DNA of 8,708 nt from Betaproteobacteria bacterium RBG_16_58_11 (GCA_001770235.1 MEQN01000130.1:7149-15856), one strand, 5' to 3'; numbered from the stretch's first letter, positions 1-6,826 are shown. Translations and numbers: made by a program. The notes: generated from the sequence alone by a model not told the origin.

Positions 1-985
1 TCTTGCCGCCTTCGACTTTTTTATCCAGCCCCATCAGATCAAGGTATTTATCAAAGCCCAAATCGGGGGCAAGGGCGGGCAGCCCGGCTTTGAGAATCAA
101 CGTCCGGGCGCGCGCCACGTCCGCCTCGGACAGCCAGCCCAGGCGGCGCGACAGATCGGCCGCCATGATCATGCCCGCGCCCACCGCCTCGCCGTGCAGC
201 CAGGCGCCGTAACCCATGCCGGCTTCGATCGCGTGGCCAAACGTATGGCCGAGGTTGAGCAGGGCGCGATTGCCGGCTTCGCGCTCGTCCGCCGCGACCA
301 CTTCCGCCTTGTTTTGGCACGAGCGGTGGATGGCATAGCCCAGTGCAGCGGGATCGCGTGCGAGCAGCTTTTCCATATTGGCCTCAAGCCATTCCAAAAA
401 CGGCAAATCGCGGATCAAGCCGTATTTGATCACTTCGGCCAGCCCGGCACAGAGCTCCCGGTCAGGCAGGGTGTTGAGCGTGCCGGTGTCGGCCAGCACC
501 ACTTGCGGCTGATAGAACGCCCCAATCATGTTTTTGCCCAAGGGATGATTGATGCCGGTTTTGCCGCCGACCGAAGAATCGACCTGAGCCAGCAGGGTGG
601 TCGGAATTTGAATGAAGGGCACACCGCGTAAATAGGTTGCTGCGGCGAAGCCGGTTAAATCACCGATGACGCCGCCACCGAGCGCGATCAGGGTGGCTTT
701 GCGTTCCATGCGATGGGTCAGCAGCGCATCGTAAATCTGGTTGAGCGATGCGCTGTTTTTATAAGCTTCGCCGTCCGGCAGCACGATCGGCACCACCTTG
801 ATCCCGTTTTGCAGGAGCAAGCCTTGCACGCGCTCAAGATAAAGCGGGCCGACCGTGGTGTTGGTGACAATCGCCGCTTGCGGAATTTTCAAGTGCGGCA
901 GGAGCAGTTCAGGCTGATTCAGCAGCCCGCCGCCGATGTGTATGGGATAAGAGCGATCGCCTAGGGCGACGGTGAGGGTTTGCAT
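1..985 (-). CDS. aroB: 3-dehydroquinate synthase AroB (3' end missing)
   Basis: This cytoplasmic enzyme converts DAHP to 3-dehydroquinate, the second step of the shikimate pathway, using NAD+ and a divalent metal. Reading from the ATG at 985-983 gives 328 residues before the window ends at ...KKVEGGK; the family is usually about 360 residues, so roughly 30 are missing. The glycine-rich NAD-binding motif GGGVIGDL lies near residue 102. Active-site lysines K142 (in VGGKTG) and K151 (in LGKNM) are present. All three metal ligands are present: E184 (GLAEVIKYG), H247 (LGHTFGH) and H264 (LHGEAVG), numbered as I recall them for the E. coli enzyme. It follows aroK after 16 bases. The bases before the ATG are pyrimidine-rich (CTCTTCTTCC), with no Shine-Dalgarno sequence. 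The reading frame is intact, so the gene should be functional. Confidence 0.97.
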   Translation of the reverse strand, partial: MQTLTVALGDRSYPIHIGGGLLNQPELLLPHLKIPQAAIVTNTTVGPLYLERVQGLLLQNGIKVVPIVLPDGEAYKNSASLNQIYDALLTHRMERKATLIALGGGVIGDLTGFAAATYLRGVPFIQIPTTLLAQVDSSVGGKTGINHPLGKNMIGAFYQPQVVLADTGTLNTLPDRELCAGLAEVIKYGLIRDLPFLEWLEANMEKLLARDPAALGYAIHRSCQNKAEVVAADEREAGNRALLNLGHTFGHAIEAGMGYGAWLHGEAVGAGMIMAADLSRRLGWLSEADVARARTLILKAGLPALAPDLGFDKYLDLMGLDKKVEGGK

Positions 986-993
986 GGAAGAAG

Positions 994-1022
994 AGTATAA
1001 CTTATGCGCTGGTTTCGCTTAA
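994..1022 (-). promoter_or_regulatory. candidate internal sigma70-type promoter for aroB
   Basis: On the minus strand, TATACT (999-994) matches the -10 consensus at five of six positions. TTAAGC (1022-1017) is a weak -35 match (three of six) with 17-bp spacing. Initiation about 7 bases downstream would start the mRNA at or within a few bases of the aroB ATG at 985. That would give a nearly leaderless message, which would fit the missing Shine-Dalgarno sequence. The site overlaps the last aroK codons. This is inference from motif matching only. Confidence 0.3.
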
Positions 1023-1526
1023 GCGGCGCTCTACTTCGCGCACCGCGTGGTGCACGTTTTGCTGGCCGGAAGTGATAATGATGTCGGCGATTTCCCGATA
1101 GAGCGGGTCGCGCTGCCGATACAATTCGTCGAGTTTCGCCTTGGGATGGGCGGTCTGCAACAAGGGTCGATTTTTGTCGTGCTTGGTGCGCGCGTACAGG
1201 TCTTCAACCCGCGCATTGAGATAGACCACGGTGCCATTTTGCGCCAGCGCCGCCCGGTTCTCGGGGCGCAATACCGCGCCGCCGCCGGTTGCCAGCACCA
1301 CGTCCTCGCGTTGGCTCAGTTCCTGGATCAACGCGACCTCGCGCTCGCGAAAACCGGCCTCGCCTTCCAGCTCGAAAATCAGCGGGATTTTAACCCCGGT
1401 GCGATGCTCCAACTCGTGATCGCAGTCGATGAAAGTCTTGTGCAAGCGCTTCGCCAGCAGCTTGCCGATGGTGGTTTTGCCCGCGCCCATGAGGCCGACC
1501 AAAAAAATATTGCCCGTCTTAGACAT
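1002..1526 (-). CDS. aroK: shikimate kinase AroK
   Basis: This cytoplasmic kinase phosphorylates the shikimate 3-hydroxyl with ATP, the fifth step of the pathway to chorismate. It has 174 residues, the usual length. The Walker A loop GLMGAGKTT spans residues 11-19. D34 and D36 in FIDCD are the Mg2+/shikimate aspartates. R60 (GFRERE), the GGG triplet at 81-83, lid arginine R120 (KNRPLL) and R139 (QRDPLY) are the expected substrate and lid residues. The ATG at 1526-1524 is the only sensible start, because a start at M13 would remove the P-loop and no in-frame ATG/GTG/TTG lies just upstream. No Shine-Dalgarno sequence precedes it. The start codon sits at the tip of a 13-bp hairpin followed by a U-tract, described separately. 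The gene lies 46 bases after pilQ and 16 before aroB, so it is probably the link between the two gene groups. Confidence 0.97.
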   Translation of the reverse strand: MSKTGNIFLVGLMGAGKTTIGKLLAKRLHKTFIDCDHELEHRTGVKIPLIFELEGEAGFREREVALIQELSQREDVVLATGGGAVLRPENRAALAQNGTVVYLNARVEDLYARTKHDKNRPLLQTAHPKAKLDELYRQRDPLYREIADIIITSGQQNVHHAVREVERRLSETSA

Positions 1527-1538
1527 AAGACGGGCAAT
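1501..1538 (-). terminator. intrinsic-terminator-like hairpin over the aroK start codon
   Basis: On the minus strand, 1538-1526 (ATTGCCCGTCTTA) pairs perfectly with 1521-1509 (TAAGACGGGCAAT), giving 13 bp around a TGTC loop. One A and then seven T's follow (1507-1501). A GC-rich stem, tight loop and U-tract are the form of a Rho-independent terminator or attenuator acting on pil-operon transcripts. The A of the aroK ATG closes the stem and its TG lies in the loop; the 3' arm and U-tract encode roughly residues 2-9 of AroK. It could terminate, attenuate, or hide the start codon. Which of these applies cannot be told from sequence. Confidence 0.6.
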
Positions 1539-1539
1539 T

Positions 1540-1558
1540 TTAGCGGAATTACCGCTAA
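1540..1558. repeat. inverted repeat TTAGCGG-N5-CCGCTAA
   Basis: A 7-bp perfect stem (1540-1546 with 1552-1558) encloses the five bases AATTA. It lies between the pilQ stop and the aroK start, one base from the terminator-like hairpin. It shares 1553-1558 with the neighbouring 26-bp palindrome, so as RNA the two cannot fold fully at once. The half-site TTAGCG occurs at 1540, inverted at 1558 and again at 1573. Confidence 0.65.
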
Positions 1559-1578
1559 GCCGCGATCGCGGCTTAGCG
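1553..1578. repeat. 26-bp perfect palindrome across the pilQ stop codon
   Basis: The left half CGCTAAGCCGCGA (1553-1565) is followed immediately by its exact reverse complement (1566-1578), with GCGATCGC at the centre. It contains the last pilQ codon (CGC) and its TAA stop (1575-1573 on the minus strand). As RNA it could form an 11-bp stem with a GAUC loop; as DNA it is a symmetric site. There is no T-tract after it, so it is not a textbook terminator by itself. Confidence 0.8.
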
Positions 1579-3702
1579 CAAGTTCAAGGTATCTTTGAGA
1601 ATGCGCGGCGTGACGAAGATCAAGAGTTCGGTCTTGTCGTCGCGCTTTTGCGTATTCTTGAACAGCGGGCCGATGAAGGGCAGATCGCCGAACACCGGGA
1701 TCTTGGTTACCGTGGTGCGCTCATCCTCGGTGTAGATGCCGCCGATGACCACGGTGCCGCCATTTTCCACCAGCACCTGGGTGGTGATCTGCTTGGTGTC
1801 GATGGCCGGGCCGGAAACGGTGTCTGCGCCGCGGCTGTCCTTATTGACTCGCAGATCCATGATCACGTTGTCGTCCGGCGTGATTTGCGGCTTCACTTTG
1901 AGGCTGAGCACCGCTTTCTTGAAAGAAACGCTGGTGGCGCCGCTGCTGGTTGCTTGCTGGTAGGGAATTTCCGTGCCTTGCTCGATGGTGGCTTCCATCT
2001 GATCGGCCGTCACCACGCGCGGGTTGGAGATGATTTTACCGCGGCCGTCGGCTTGCAAGGCCGAGAGCTCCAGATTCAGGAATCGCCCCAATACGGATTT
2101 GAACAGGACAAAAGACAGCGCACCGGAGCGGAAGCCGCCGATGGCGCCGGCAGCCATGTTTACATTTAGCTGCTGTTCATTAAAAGTCGGCACATCCGCC
2201 GCCTGGCCGGTATGGTAGCCAGGATCTTCAATTTGACCGCCGAATGACAGGCGGGTGCTGCCGCCGCTGCTGACAGGATAGCCCGTGCCACCGGAATCAT
2301 GCAGCCCAAGCCGGATGCCCAGGTTCTTGCTGAACGAGTCGGTGGCCTCGACGATGCGCGACTCGATCATCACCTGCTTCACCGGCACGTCGATTTGGGC
2401 CAGTATCAAGCGAATCTCGTCCATCTTGGTCGGGGTGTCCTGAATGAACAGGGTATTGGTGCGCGGATCGATCACCGCGCTGCCGCGTTTGGACAGGATG
2501 CGCTGCTTATCGTCGGTCAGGACCTTGACGAAGTTCTCCGCGCGCTGGAATTTGAGGTGGAAGGTTTCCGTACGCAGCGGCTCCAGATCCAGAATCTGCT
2601 GTTTGGATTCGAGTTCCAGCTTTTCTTTGGTGGCCAGTTCATCCGAGGGGGCGATCCACACCACGGTGCCGTTCTTGCGCATGGAGAGGCCCTTGCTTTG
2701 CAGGATGATGTCGAGCGCCTGATCCCATGGCACGTCCTTCAAGCGCAAGGTGAGGTTGCCGGTGACGGTGTCGCTGGTAATGATGTTGAGCCCGGTGAAA
2801 TCGGCGATGACTTGCAGCACCGCGCGTACTTCGACGTTTTGGAAATTGAGCGAGAGCTTCTCGCCCGTGTATTTCTTGGCGCGGATGGCTTTGGAAGGAT
2901 CCTCCACGAGGGGTTTGATGTCGACGATAAATTGCTTGTCGCTTTGGTAGGCCGAATGCTCCCACTCGCCCTTCGGCTCAACCGTGATGCGGGCGTTCTT
3001 GCCTTGGCTAAACGTATCCACGGTCAAGACCGGCGTGCCGTAATCGGTGACGTCCATGCGCCGTTCCAGGTTGCGCGGCACGGCGGTATTCAAAAAGTCG
3101 ATGACCAGGTTCTTGCCCTGCTGCCGAATGTCGATGCCGGTGCTGGTGTCGGAAAGATCGACCACCACGCGCCCCTCGCCGTTCTTACCGCGGCGGAAGT
3201 CCACATCGCGCAAGCTGTGCGTGGCGGCGGTGTCCTTCGCTTCGGCAAACTGCGCGGTATTGTTGGCAACCACCGCCGACGCTGTGCCGCCTTGGAGGGA
3301 GATAATAAATTGATTGCCTTCGCTGCGGGTTTCATAAGCCGTGGGGCGCGAGAGATTCAGCACCAAGCGGGTGCGGCCGCCCGATTGCACCACGTTCACG
3401 CTGCGCATCGCGCCTTCATTGATGACGAGGCTGTTTTTGCCCCATTGATTTGCAGTATCCATGAAATCAAGGGCAATGCGCGGCGGGTTGTTGACAGTGA
3501 ACCCGGCCGGGGGGGTTTGCAACGCTTGTTTCAGGCCCACCGTAATGACGACTTTGCCCCCCTGCTGAACGGTGTAATCCACCCCGGTTATCCCGTTGTT
3601 GGGCGCAGTTTCCTGCGCCGAAACGGGTAGCGATATCGCCACCATAAGCGCGGCCGCGAAAATCCGGATGAAGGGGGTATAAAGTTGTTGGGTAATATTC
3701 AT
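1573..3702 (-). CDS. pilQ: type IV pilus secretin PilQ
   Basis: This outer-membrane secretin is the multimeric channel through which the pilus fibre leaves and re-enters the cell. It has 709 residues, normal for PilQ. A signal peptide covers residues 1-29, with likely cleavage after PVSA. Two AMIN peptidoglycan-binding domains lie near 40-135 and 165-262. The STN/N0 domain is near 282-350, the secretin N domain near 378-440 and the C-terminal secretin barrel about 530-703. The secretin signature [16 protein letters not shown] is at 668-683, followed by the terminal strand [10 protein letters not shown]. The ATG at 3702-3700 is preceded by AGAGG (3713-3709) at 6-base spacing, which supports this start. 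It is the last pil gene, 12 bases after pilP, and its stop codon lies inside a 26-bp palindrome. The frame is intact throughout. Confidence 0.97.
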   Translation of the reverse strand: MNITQQLYTPFIRIFAAALMVAISLPVSAQETAPNNGITGVDYTVQQGGKVVITVGLKQALQTPPAGFTVNNPPRIALDFMDTANQWGKNSLVINEGAMRSVNVVQSGGRTRLVLNLSRPTAYETRSEGNQFIISLQGGTASAVVANNTAQFAEAKDTAATHSLRDVDFRRGKNGEGRVVVDLSDTSTGIDIRQQGKNLVIDFLNTAVPRNLERRMDVTDYGTPVLTVDTFSQGKNARITVEPKGEWEHSAYQSDKQFIVDIKPLVEDPSKAIRAKKYTGEKLSLNFQNVEVRAVLQVIADFTGLNIITSDTVTGNLTLRLKDVPWDQALDIILQSKGLSMRKNGTVVWIAPSDELATKEKLELESKQQILDLEPLRTETFHLKFQRAENFVKVLTDDKQRILSKRGSAVIDPRTNTLFIQDTPTKMDEIRLILAQIDVPVKQVMIESRIVEATDSFSKNLGIRLGLHDSGGTGYPVSSGGSTRLSFGGQIEDPGYHTGQAADVPTFNEQQLNVNMAAGAIGGFRSGALSFVLFKSVLGRFLNLELSALQADGRGKIISNPRVVTADQMEATIEQGTEIPYQQATSSGATSVSFKKAVLSLKVKPQITPDDNVIMDLRVNKDSRGADTVSGPAIDTKQITTQVLVENGGTVVIGGIYTEDERTTVTKIPVFGDLPFIGPLFKNTQKRDDKTELLIFVTPRILKDTLNLR

Positions 3703-3714
3703 GGCGTACCTCTG

Positions 3715-4245
3715 CTATTTCTTCGGAGCCTGCTGGGCCGATGGTTCAGACATTTCGAGCGTGGTTGCGCGCTCGGTCCAATCCCCACCGCTGTCTTGGA
3801 CGATTTCGGTGAGCTTGATCTCGGTGTCGGTGACTTGGGTGACGATGCCAAAGTTCTGGCCCATGTAGTTGCCTTGCTTGACGCGATAAAGATTGTTGTC
3901 CGGCGTTTTGACCAGCGCGAAAGTCATTTTGTTTTGCTGCAAGGTGCCGACCATTTTCAAGCCTTCCAGCGGATAATTTTCCAAAATTTGCTTGGCATGG
4001 TCCCGCGGGGGTTGAATGCCGCCACCTTTTCCCTCGCCCGGTGGGGGGGTAAGCTTGCGCGGCTTGAAAGGGTCGGGCAGGTCGGTCGCGGCATAGGTGA
4101 AGGGCTCATACGGCTTGACTTCGGGCAGGGGCTCCACCTTGCCGCGCAAATCCTTGCCAGCGCCGGCGACAAAGGCGCGCGGATCGTCGCCGCTGCCGCA
4201 AGCCGCGAGCAGGCTAACCAGGGTCAATACGGCGAAATTTCTCAC
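3715..4245 (-). CDS. pilP: type IV pilus assembly lipoprotein PilP
   Basis: This periplasmic lipoprotein connects the inner-membrane PilN/PilO complex to the N domains of PilQ. It has 176 residues, the usual size. The lipobox LLAAC places the lipidated cysteine at residue 16, with G17 and S18 after it. The proline-rich linker contains FTYAATDLPDPFKPRK (49-64), a motif typical of PilP. The folded beta domain spans about 90-165 (YPLEGLKMVGTLQQ onward). The start is GTG at 4245-4243, overlapping the pilO TGA in GTGA. An AAGGGGG-type Shine-Dalgarno sequence lies a few bases upstream, inside pilO, so translation is probably coupled. PilP in other species is an inner-membrane lipoprotein; the membrane here is inferred, since G17 is not an E. 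coli-type retention signal. Confidence 0.95.
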   Translation of the reverse strand: MRNFAVLTLVSLLAACGSGDDPRAFVAGAGKDLRGKVEPLPEVKPYEPFTYAATDLPDPFKPRKLTPPPGEGKGGGIQPPRDHAKQILENYPLEGLKMVGTLQQNKMTFALVKTPDNNLYRVKQGNYMGQNFGIVTQVTDTEIKLTEIVQDSGGDWTERATTLEMSEPSAQQAPKK

Positions 4246-4871
4246 TTCTTGGCCCCCTTGTCTTTCGCGGCCTTTTTGGTCTTCGCGATTTCTTCTTCGT
4301 CCAGATAGCGATAGGTCATGGCGACGGCGTCCAGCGCCAAGACGCCATCCTTGCCTTGGGAAATGGCGAGATTATTCAGCGTCACAATGCGCGGAAGCTG
4401 CGCCACATCACTCACGAACCGGCCCAAGTCATGATAGCTGCCGGTAATGCGCACGGTAATCGGCAACTCGGCATAGAAGTCCCGCATCGTTTCCGGCGCG
4501 GGCTTGAACAATTCGAATTCCAGGCCGCGGCCCAAGCCGGCTTGGTTGATATCGGTCAACAGCGCGTCCATTTCCGATTTGTTCGGTAGCTGGCGCACCA
4601 AAGCGCCGAACGCCTGTTCGATTTCCTTCACTTGCTCGCGATACAGGTCGAGGTTCAGCGCCTGTTTTTTCTTGTCGAGAAACTCCGTGCGCAGCTTTTG
4701 CTCTTCTTGCCGCGATTGGTCCAACGCCTCCATTTGATCTTTCCAGATAAACCAATAGCCGGCGAGCAGCAAGGCGCCGAACAAGATCGCCATCGCCGCC
4801 ACCTTGAACGGCGCGGGCCAAACGCCCATGTCCTTAAAATTAAGCTTATTGATATCGTCGGCAAGGCTCAT
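4242..4871 (-). CDS. pilO: type IV pilus inner-membrane alignment protein PilO
   Basis: This bitopic inner-membrane protein pairs with PilN through periplasmic coiled coils and ferredoxin-like domains and holds PilP. It has 209 residues. A short cytoplasmic N-terminus is followed by one membrane helix at about 22-43 (from FKVAAMAILF to YWFIW). A charged coiled coil covers about 45-95, and the periplasmic fold about 100-190, ending in MTYRYLDEEE. The last residues are a lysine/alanine-rich tail (from AKTKKAAKDK). The ATG at 4871-4869 overlaps the pilN TGA in ATGA, and AAGGA lies 9 bases before it. Assignment rests on topology, length and position, since PilO sequences diverge strongly. The order between pilN and pilP makes the call firm. 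Confidence 0.94.
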   Translation of the reverse strand: MSLADDINKLNFKDMGVWPAPFKVAAMAILFGALLLAGYWFIWKDQMEALDQSRQEEQKLRTEFLDKKKQALNLDLYREQVKEIEQAFGALVRQLPNKSEMDALLTDINQAGLGRGLEFELFKPAPETMRDFYAELPITVRITGSYHDLGRFVSDVAQLPRIVTLNNLAISQGKDGVLALDAVAMTYRYLDEEEIAKTKKAAKDKGAKK

Positions 4872-5458
4872 GATTTCTTGTCCTTGGGCTGCTTGGCGCT
4901 GGGAATCGCTTCCTTTTGCGGCGCGGAGATTTTGATGTTCAAGCTGAATTCGTTGGCGCGCAAGTTGTTCACCGTTACCGCTTTGATTTCCACTAGGTCG
5001 GGCGTTTCCAGCCAGGGAGACGCCTCCAGGTTGCGCATCAGGGTCGAGACCCGCGCATTGGACTGGGCATAACCCTGAATATTCACCACCTTGCCATTTT
5101 GCTTGACGCCCTTCAAATAAATGCCTTCAGGCAACAGCCGCACCATCTGGTCAAGCAAGTGCACCGCCTCGGCGCGGTCGGCTTGCAGATCTTCGACCAC
5201 TTTTTTCCGGTCCAGCAGCGACCGGGTCTTGTCCTTCAGCGCCTTGATTTCCTCGATTTCCGTGTTGAGCTTGGTGATTTCAGACTGTAAATACTGGTTG
5301 TTGCCATTTTGATGATCGATCAAGCCGGCAATGGCGATATAGCCGAGCAGCACCGACAGCGCGCCCAATACCGCCACGCCGCCCGATATGAACAGCATTT
5401 GCTGTTGGCGCGCTTTGCGCTTTTCCTCGCGGTGAGGAAGCAGGTTAATGCGGATCAT
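4868..5458 (-). CDS. pilN: type IV pilus inner-membrane protein PilN
   Basis: This bitopic inner-membrane protein recruits cytoplasmic PilM through its N-terminal peptide and forms heterodimers with PilO in the periplasm. It has 196 residues from the ATG at 5458-5456. The conserved PilM-binding segment MIRINLLPHR is residues 1-10. The membrane helix is about 21-46 (MLFISGGVAV to IAIAG), followed by a coiled coil at about 50-95 and a ferredoxin-like domain at about 100-180. The frame remains open upstream to a GTG at 5488. I prefer the ATG because it begins the family motif, overlaps the pilM TGA in ATGA, and has a strong GGAGG (5471-5467) at 8-base spacing. The lysine-rich C-terminus (KQPKDKKS) resembles that of the pilO product. 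Confidence 0.95.
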   Translation of the reverse strand: MIRINLLPHREEKRKARQQQMLFISGGVAVLGALSVLLGYIAIAGLIDHQNGNNQYLQSEITKLNTEIEEIKALKDKTRSLLDRKKVVEDLQADRAEAVHLLDQMVRLLPEGIYLKGVKQNGKVVNIQGYAQSNARVSTLMRNLEASPWLETPDLVEIKAVTVNNLRANEFSLNIKISAPQKEAIPSAKQPKDKKS

Positions 5459-6528
5459 TTGTCGAACCTCCGCATAGCCAGACCGCACGCGATCAGCAGC
5501 GCGGGGGCGTCCAAGGTCAATTGCTTCGGTTTGATGCGAGAAGACAAGGCCATGCTGGCGAAGGGATTGGCGATCATGGTGCTGGATTGCGCGCGGGTGG
5601 CGACTATTTCGTCCAAGCCGGGGATCATGGCGCAGCCGCCCGCCAACAAAATATGGTCAACCCGGTTGAATTGGCTGGAGGAGAAGAAAAACTGGATCGC
5701 TCGCGCGACTTCCAAAGCCAGCGTGTCCATGAAAGGCTGCAAGACTTCGGCCTCATAGTTCTCGGGCAACCCGCCCTGGCGCTTGGCAATCTCGGCTTCG
5801 TCCGAGGACAGGCTGTAGCGGCGCTGAATTTCTTGCGTAAGCTGGTTTCCGCCGAAACTTTGCTCGCGCATATAAATGGACTGGCCATTGTGCAGCACAT
5901 TGATATGCATCATGGCGGCGCCGATATCGACGACCGCCACGGTTTGGTCACGCCCGGCGTTGGGCAGTTGCTGCGACACCAATTCGCATGCGGTTTGCGT
6001 GGCATAAGATTCCACATCCACCACCACCGCTTTGAGGCCGGCGCTTTCCGCCGCCGCGACGCGGTCTTCCACCTTTTCCTTGCGCGAGGCGGCGATCAGC
6101 ACTTCGACATCTTCCGGGCCGCTGGGCGACGGGCCAAGCACTTGGAAGTCGAGGTTCACCTCGTCCAGGGCGAAGGGGATGTATTGATTGGCCTCGGTTT
6201 CGACTTGGGCTTCCAGTTCGTCCTCGCGCAGGCCGGCGGGAACAATGATTTTTTTGGTGATGACGGCGGCGGCGGGAAGGGCCAGGCTCACGTTCTTGAT
6301 GCGGGTGCCCATGCGCTTCCAGGCGCGCCGCATGGTTTCGGCCACGGCTTCCAGGTTCATGATGTTGCCATCAGTCACCGCGTCCTTGGGTAGGCTTTCG
6401 ATCGCATAACGCTCGACCCGCAGCAGGTTTTTGCCCGCCTGCTCAATTTCCACCATTTTTACGGCGGAAGAGCTAATGTCCACCCCGATAAGCGGGGGCG
6501 ACTGGGACTGGAACAAGTTGGCTAGCAA
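5455..6528 (-). CDS. pilM: type IV pilus actin-like ATPase PilM
   Basis: This cytoplasmic protein with an FtsA/actin fold binds ATP and the N-terminus of PilN, linking the alignment complex to the pilus motor. It has 357 residues, normal for the family. The phosphate-1 loop LIGVDISSSAVK is residues 13-24. The phosphate-2 motif VVDIGAAMMHI has its aspartate at D201. The adenosine-binding motif LLAGGCAMIPG has its glycines at 297-298. The start appears to be TTG (6528-6526): an in-frame stop lies upstream at 6558-6556, no in-frame ATG or GTG intervenes, and AGGGA (6540-6536) sits 7 bases before it. It is the first gene of the pil operon and is divergent from mrcA. The rare start codon may limit initiation. 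Confidence 0.96.
   Translation of the reverse strand: MLANLFQSQSPPLIGVDISSSAVKMVEIEQAGKNLLRVERYAIESLPKDAVTDGNIMNLEAVAETMRRAWKRMGTRIKNVSLALPAAAVITKKIIVPAGLREDELEAQVETEANQYIPFALDEVNLDFQVLGPSPSGPEDVEVLIAASRKEKVEDRVAAAESAGLKAVVVDVESYATQTACELVSQQLPNAGRDQTVAVVDIGAAMMHINVLHNGQSIYMREQSFGGNQLTQEIQRRYSLSSDEAEIAKRQGGLPENYEAEVLQPFMDTLALEVARAIQFFFSSSQFNRVDHILLAGGCAMIPGLDEIVATRAQSSTMIANPFASMALSSRIKPKQLTLDAPALLIACGLAMRRFDK
5467..5471 (-). promoter_or_regulatory. ribosome binding site that fixes the pilN start
   Basis: GGAGG on the minus strand lies 8 bases before the pilN ATG at 5458, inside the end of pilM. It selects that ATG over the in-frame GTG at 5488, which would add ten residues outside the family's usual N-terminus. 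Confidence 0.8.
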
Positions 6529-6567
6529 GTCAAAATCCCTTTCTAATCGGGCTGGTTAGACGATCTT

Positions 6568-6597
6568 AGTATAATTTACGTTAAATCCTAGCAACAA
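6568..6597 (-). promoter_or_regulatory. candidate sigma70-type promoter for pilMNOPQ
   Basis: On the minus strand, TATACT (6573-6568) matches the -10 consensus at five of six positions. TTGTTG (6597-6592) is a partial -35 at 18-bp spacing. Initiation near 6561 would leave a leader of about 33 bases before the pilM TTG, containing its AGGGA site. The position is sensible for the operon, but the evidence is motif matching only. Confidence 0.45.
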
Positions 6598-6650
6598 CCA
6601 TTTATCCTGTAAAGCGTTTTTTTCATATCGTCCGGTTTCTTCTTAACGGC

Positions 6651-6656
6651 TATAAT
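6651..6656 (+). promoter_or_regulatory. candidate -10 element for mrcA
   Basis: TATAAT is a perfect -10 hexamer on the strand and side expected for mrcA. No good -35 lies 16-18 bases upstream, and the TG of an extended -10 is absent (the preceding bases are GGC). If used, it would give a leader of roughly 160 bases. An activator-dependent or different promoter is equally possible. Confidence 0.35.
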
Positions 6657-6793
6657 GGCTCAACTTTGATGCCGGCGGCCAGAGATAAAGAAAATTTAAT
6701 GCCGTACGAGTAGCAAAATGCGCAAATCGGCGATAACAAATTGGCGCCGGCTTTATCCCCCGGTTTAAACTTCAGGTTCTACCCAATTTAATA

Positions 6794-6815
6794 AGGCGAG
6801 CCCCGCCTCAGGGCT
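6794..6815 (+). promoter_or_regulatory. two mutually exclusive small hairpins in the mrcA leader
   Basis: AGGCG (6794-6798) can pair with CGCCT (6804-6808). Alternatively AGCCC (6799-6803) can pair with GGGCT (6811-6815). The two stems overlap, so only one can form. The second buries AGGG (6810-6813), the only purine-rich stretch near the ATG and a poor ribosome site, 13 bases away. Each stem is only 5 bp, so chance is quite possible. Confidence 0.3.
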
Positions 6816-6826
6816 TAAACACTTTC

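Larger units (their letters stand above)
6529..6826. other. divergent pilM/mrcA intergenic region
   Basis: This 298-base A+T-richer region separates the two divergent genes and must hold their control signals. It contains the pil promoter candidate, a perfect TATAAT facing mrcA at 6651-6656, and a T-run at 6617-6623 with no GC-rich stem before it. Near mrcA there are two small competing hairpins (6794-6808 and 6799-6815). I see no convincing gene here. The longest small frame I noticed is 16 codons (6718-6768), with no good ribosome site. Confidence 0.8.

Noticed and set aside
1511..1536. Resemblance of TGCCCGTCTTA to Neisseriaceae DNA uptake sequences, which also form paired terminators
   Set aside because: It lacks the conserved GTCTGAA end. 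I noticed no other copy in the window, and the proteins do not look neisserial to me. A genome-wide count of the 11-mer would settle it.
953..1569. Two copies of GCGATCGC (953-960 and 1562-1569), the cyanobacterial HIP1 octamer
   Set aside because: Two copies of a GC-rich palindrome are not enough for a highly iterated repeat, and the locus is proteobacterial.
1429..2169. 246-codon plus-strand frame across the pilQ-aroK junction
   Set aside because: It is antisense to both genes, and its length is explained by codon bias on the other strand. I saw no promoter or family signal supporting it.
2299..3630. 443-codon open frame on the plus strand opposite pilQ
   Set aside because: It is fully antisense to a clear secretin with all expected domains. 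Its product is low-complexity, rich in H, A, R, V and D, with no recognisable motif, as expected opposite a GC-rich gene.
5459..5488. Ten-residue N-terminal extension of PilN from a GTG
   Set aside because: The ATG at 5458 begins the conserved INLLP motif, overlaps the pilM stop in ATGA, and has a strong GGAGG at the right distance.
5521..6393. 290-codon open frame on the plus strand opposite pilM
   Set aside because: It lies wholly within the opposite strand of an intact pilM and has the same histidine/arginine/glycine-rich shadow composition, with no family resemblance.
6615..6624. T-run before the mrcA leader as a terminator
   Set aside because: No GC-rich inverted repeat precedes it on either strand, and no gene ends there.
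6718..6768. 16-codon open frame in the mrcA leader as a possible leader peptide
   Set aside because: It has no good ribosome site, no codon run typical of attenuation and no terminator after it.
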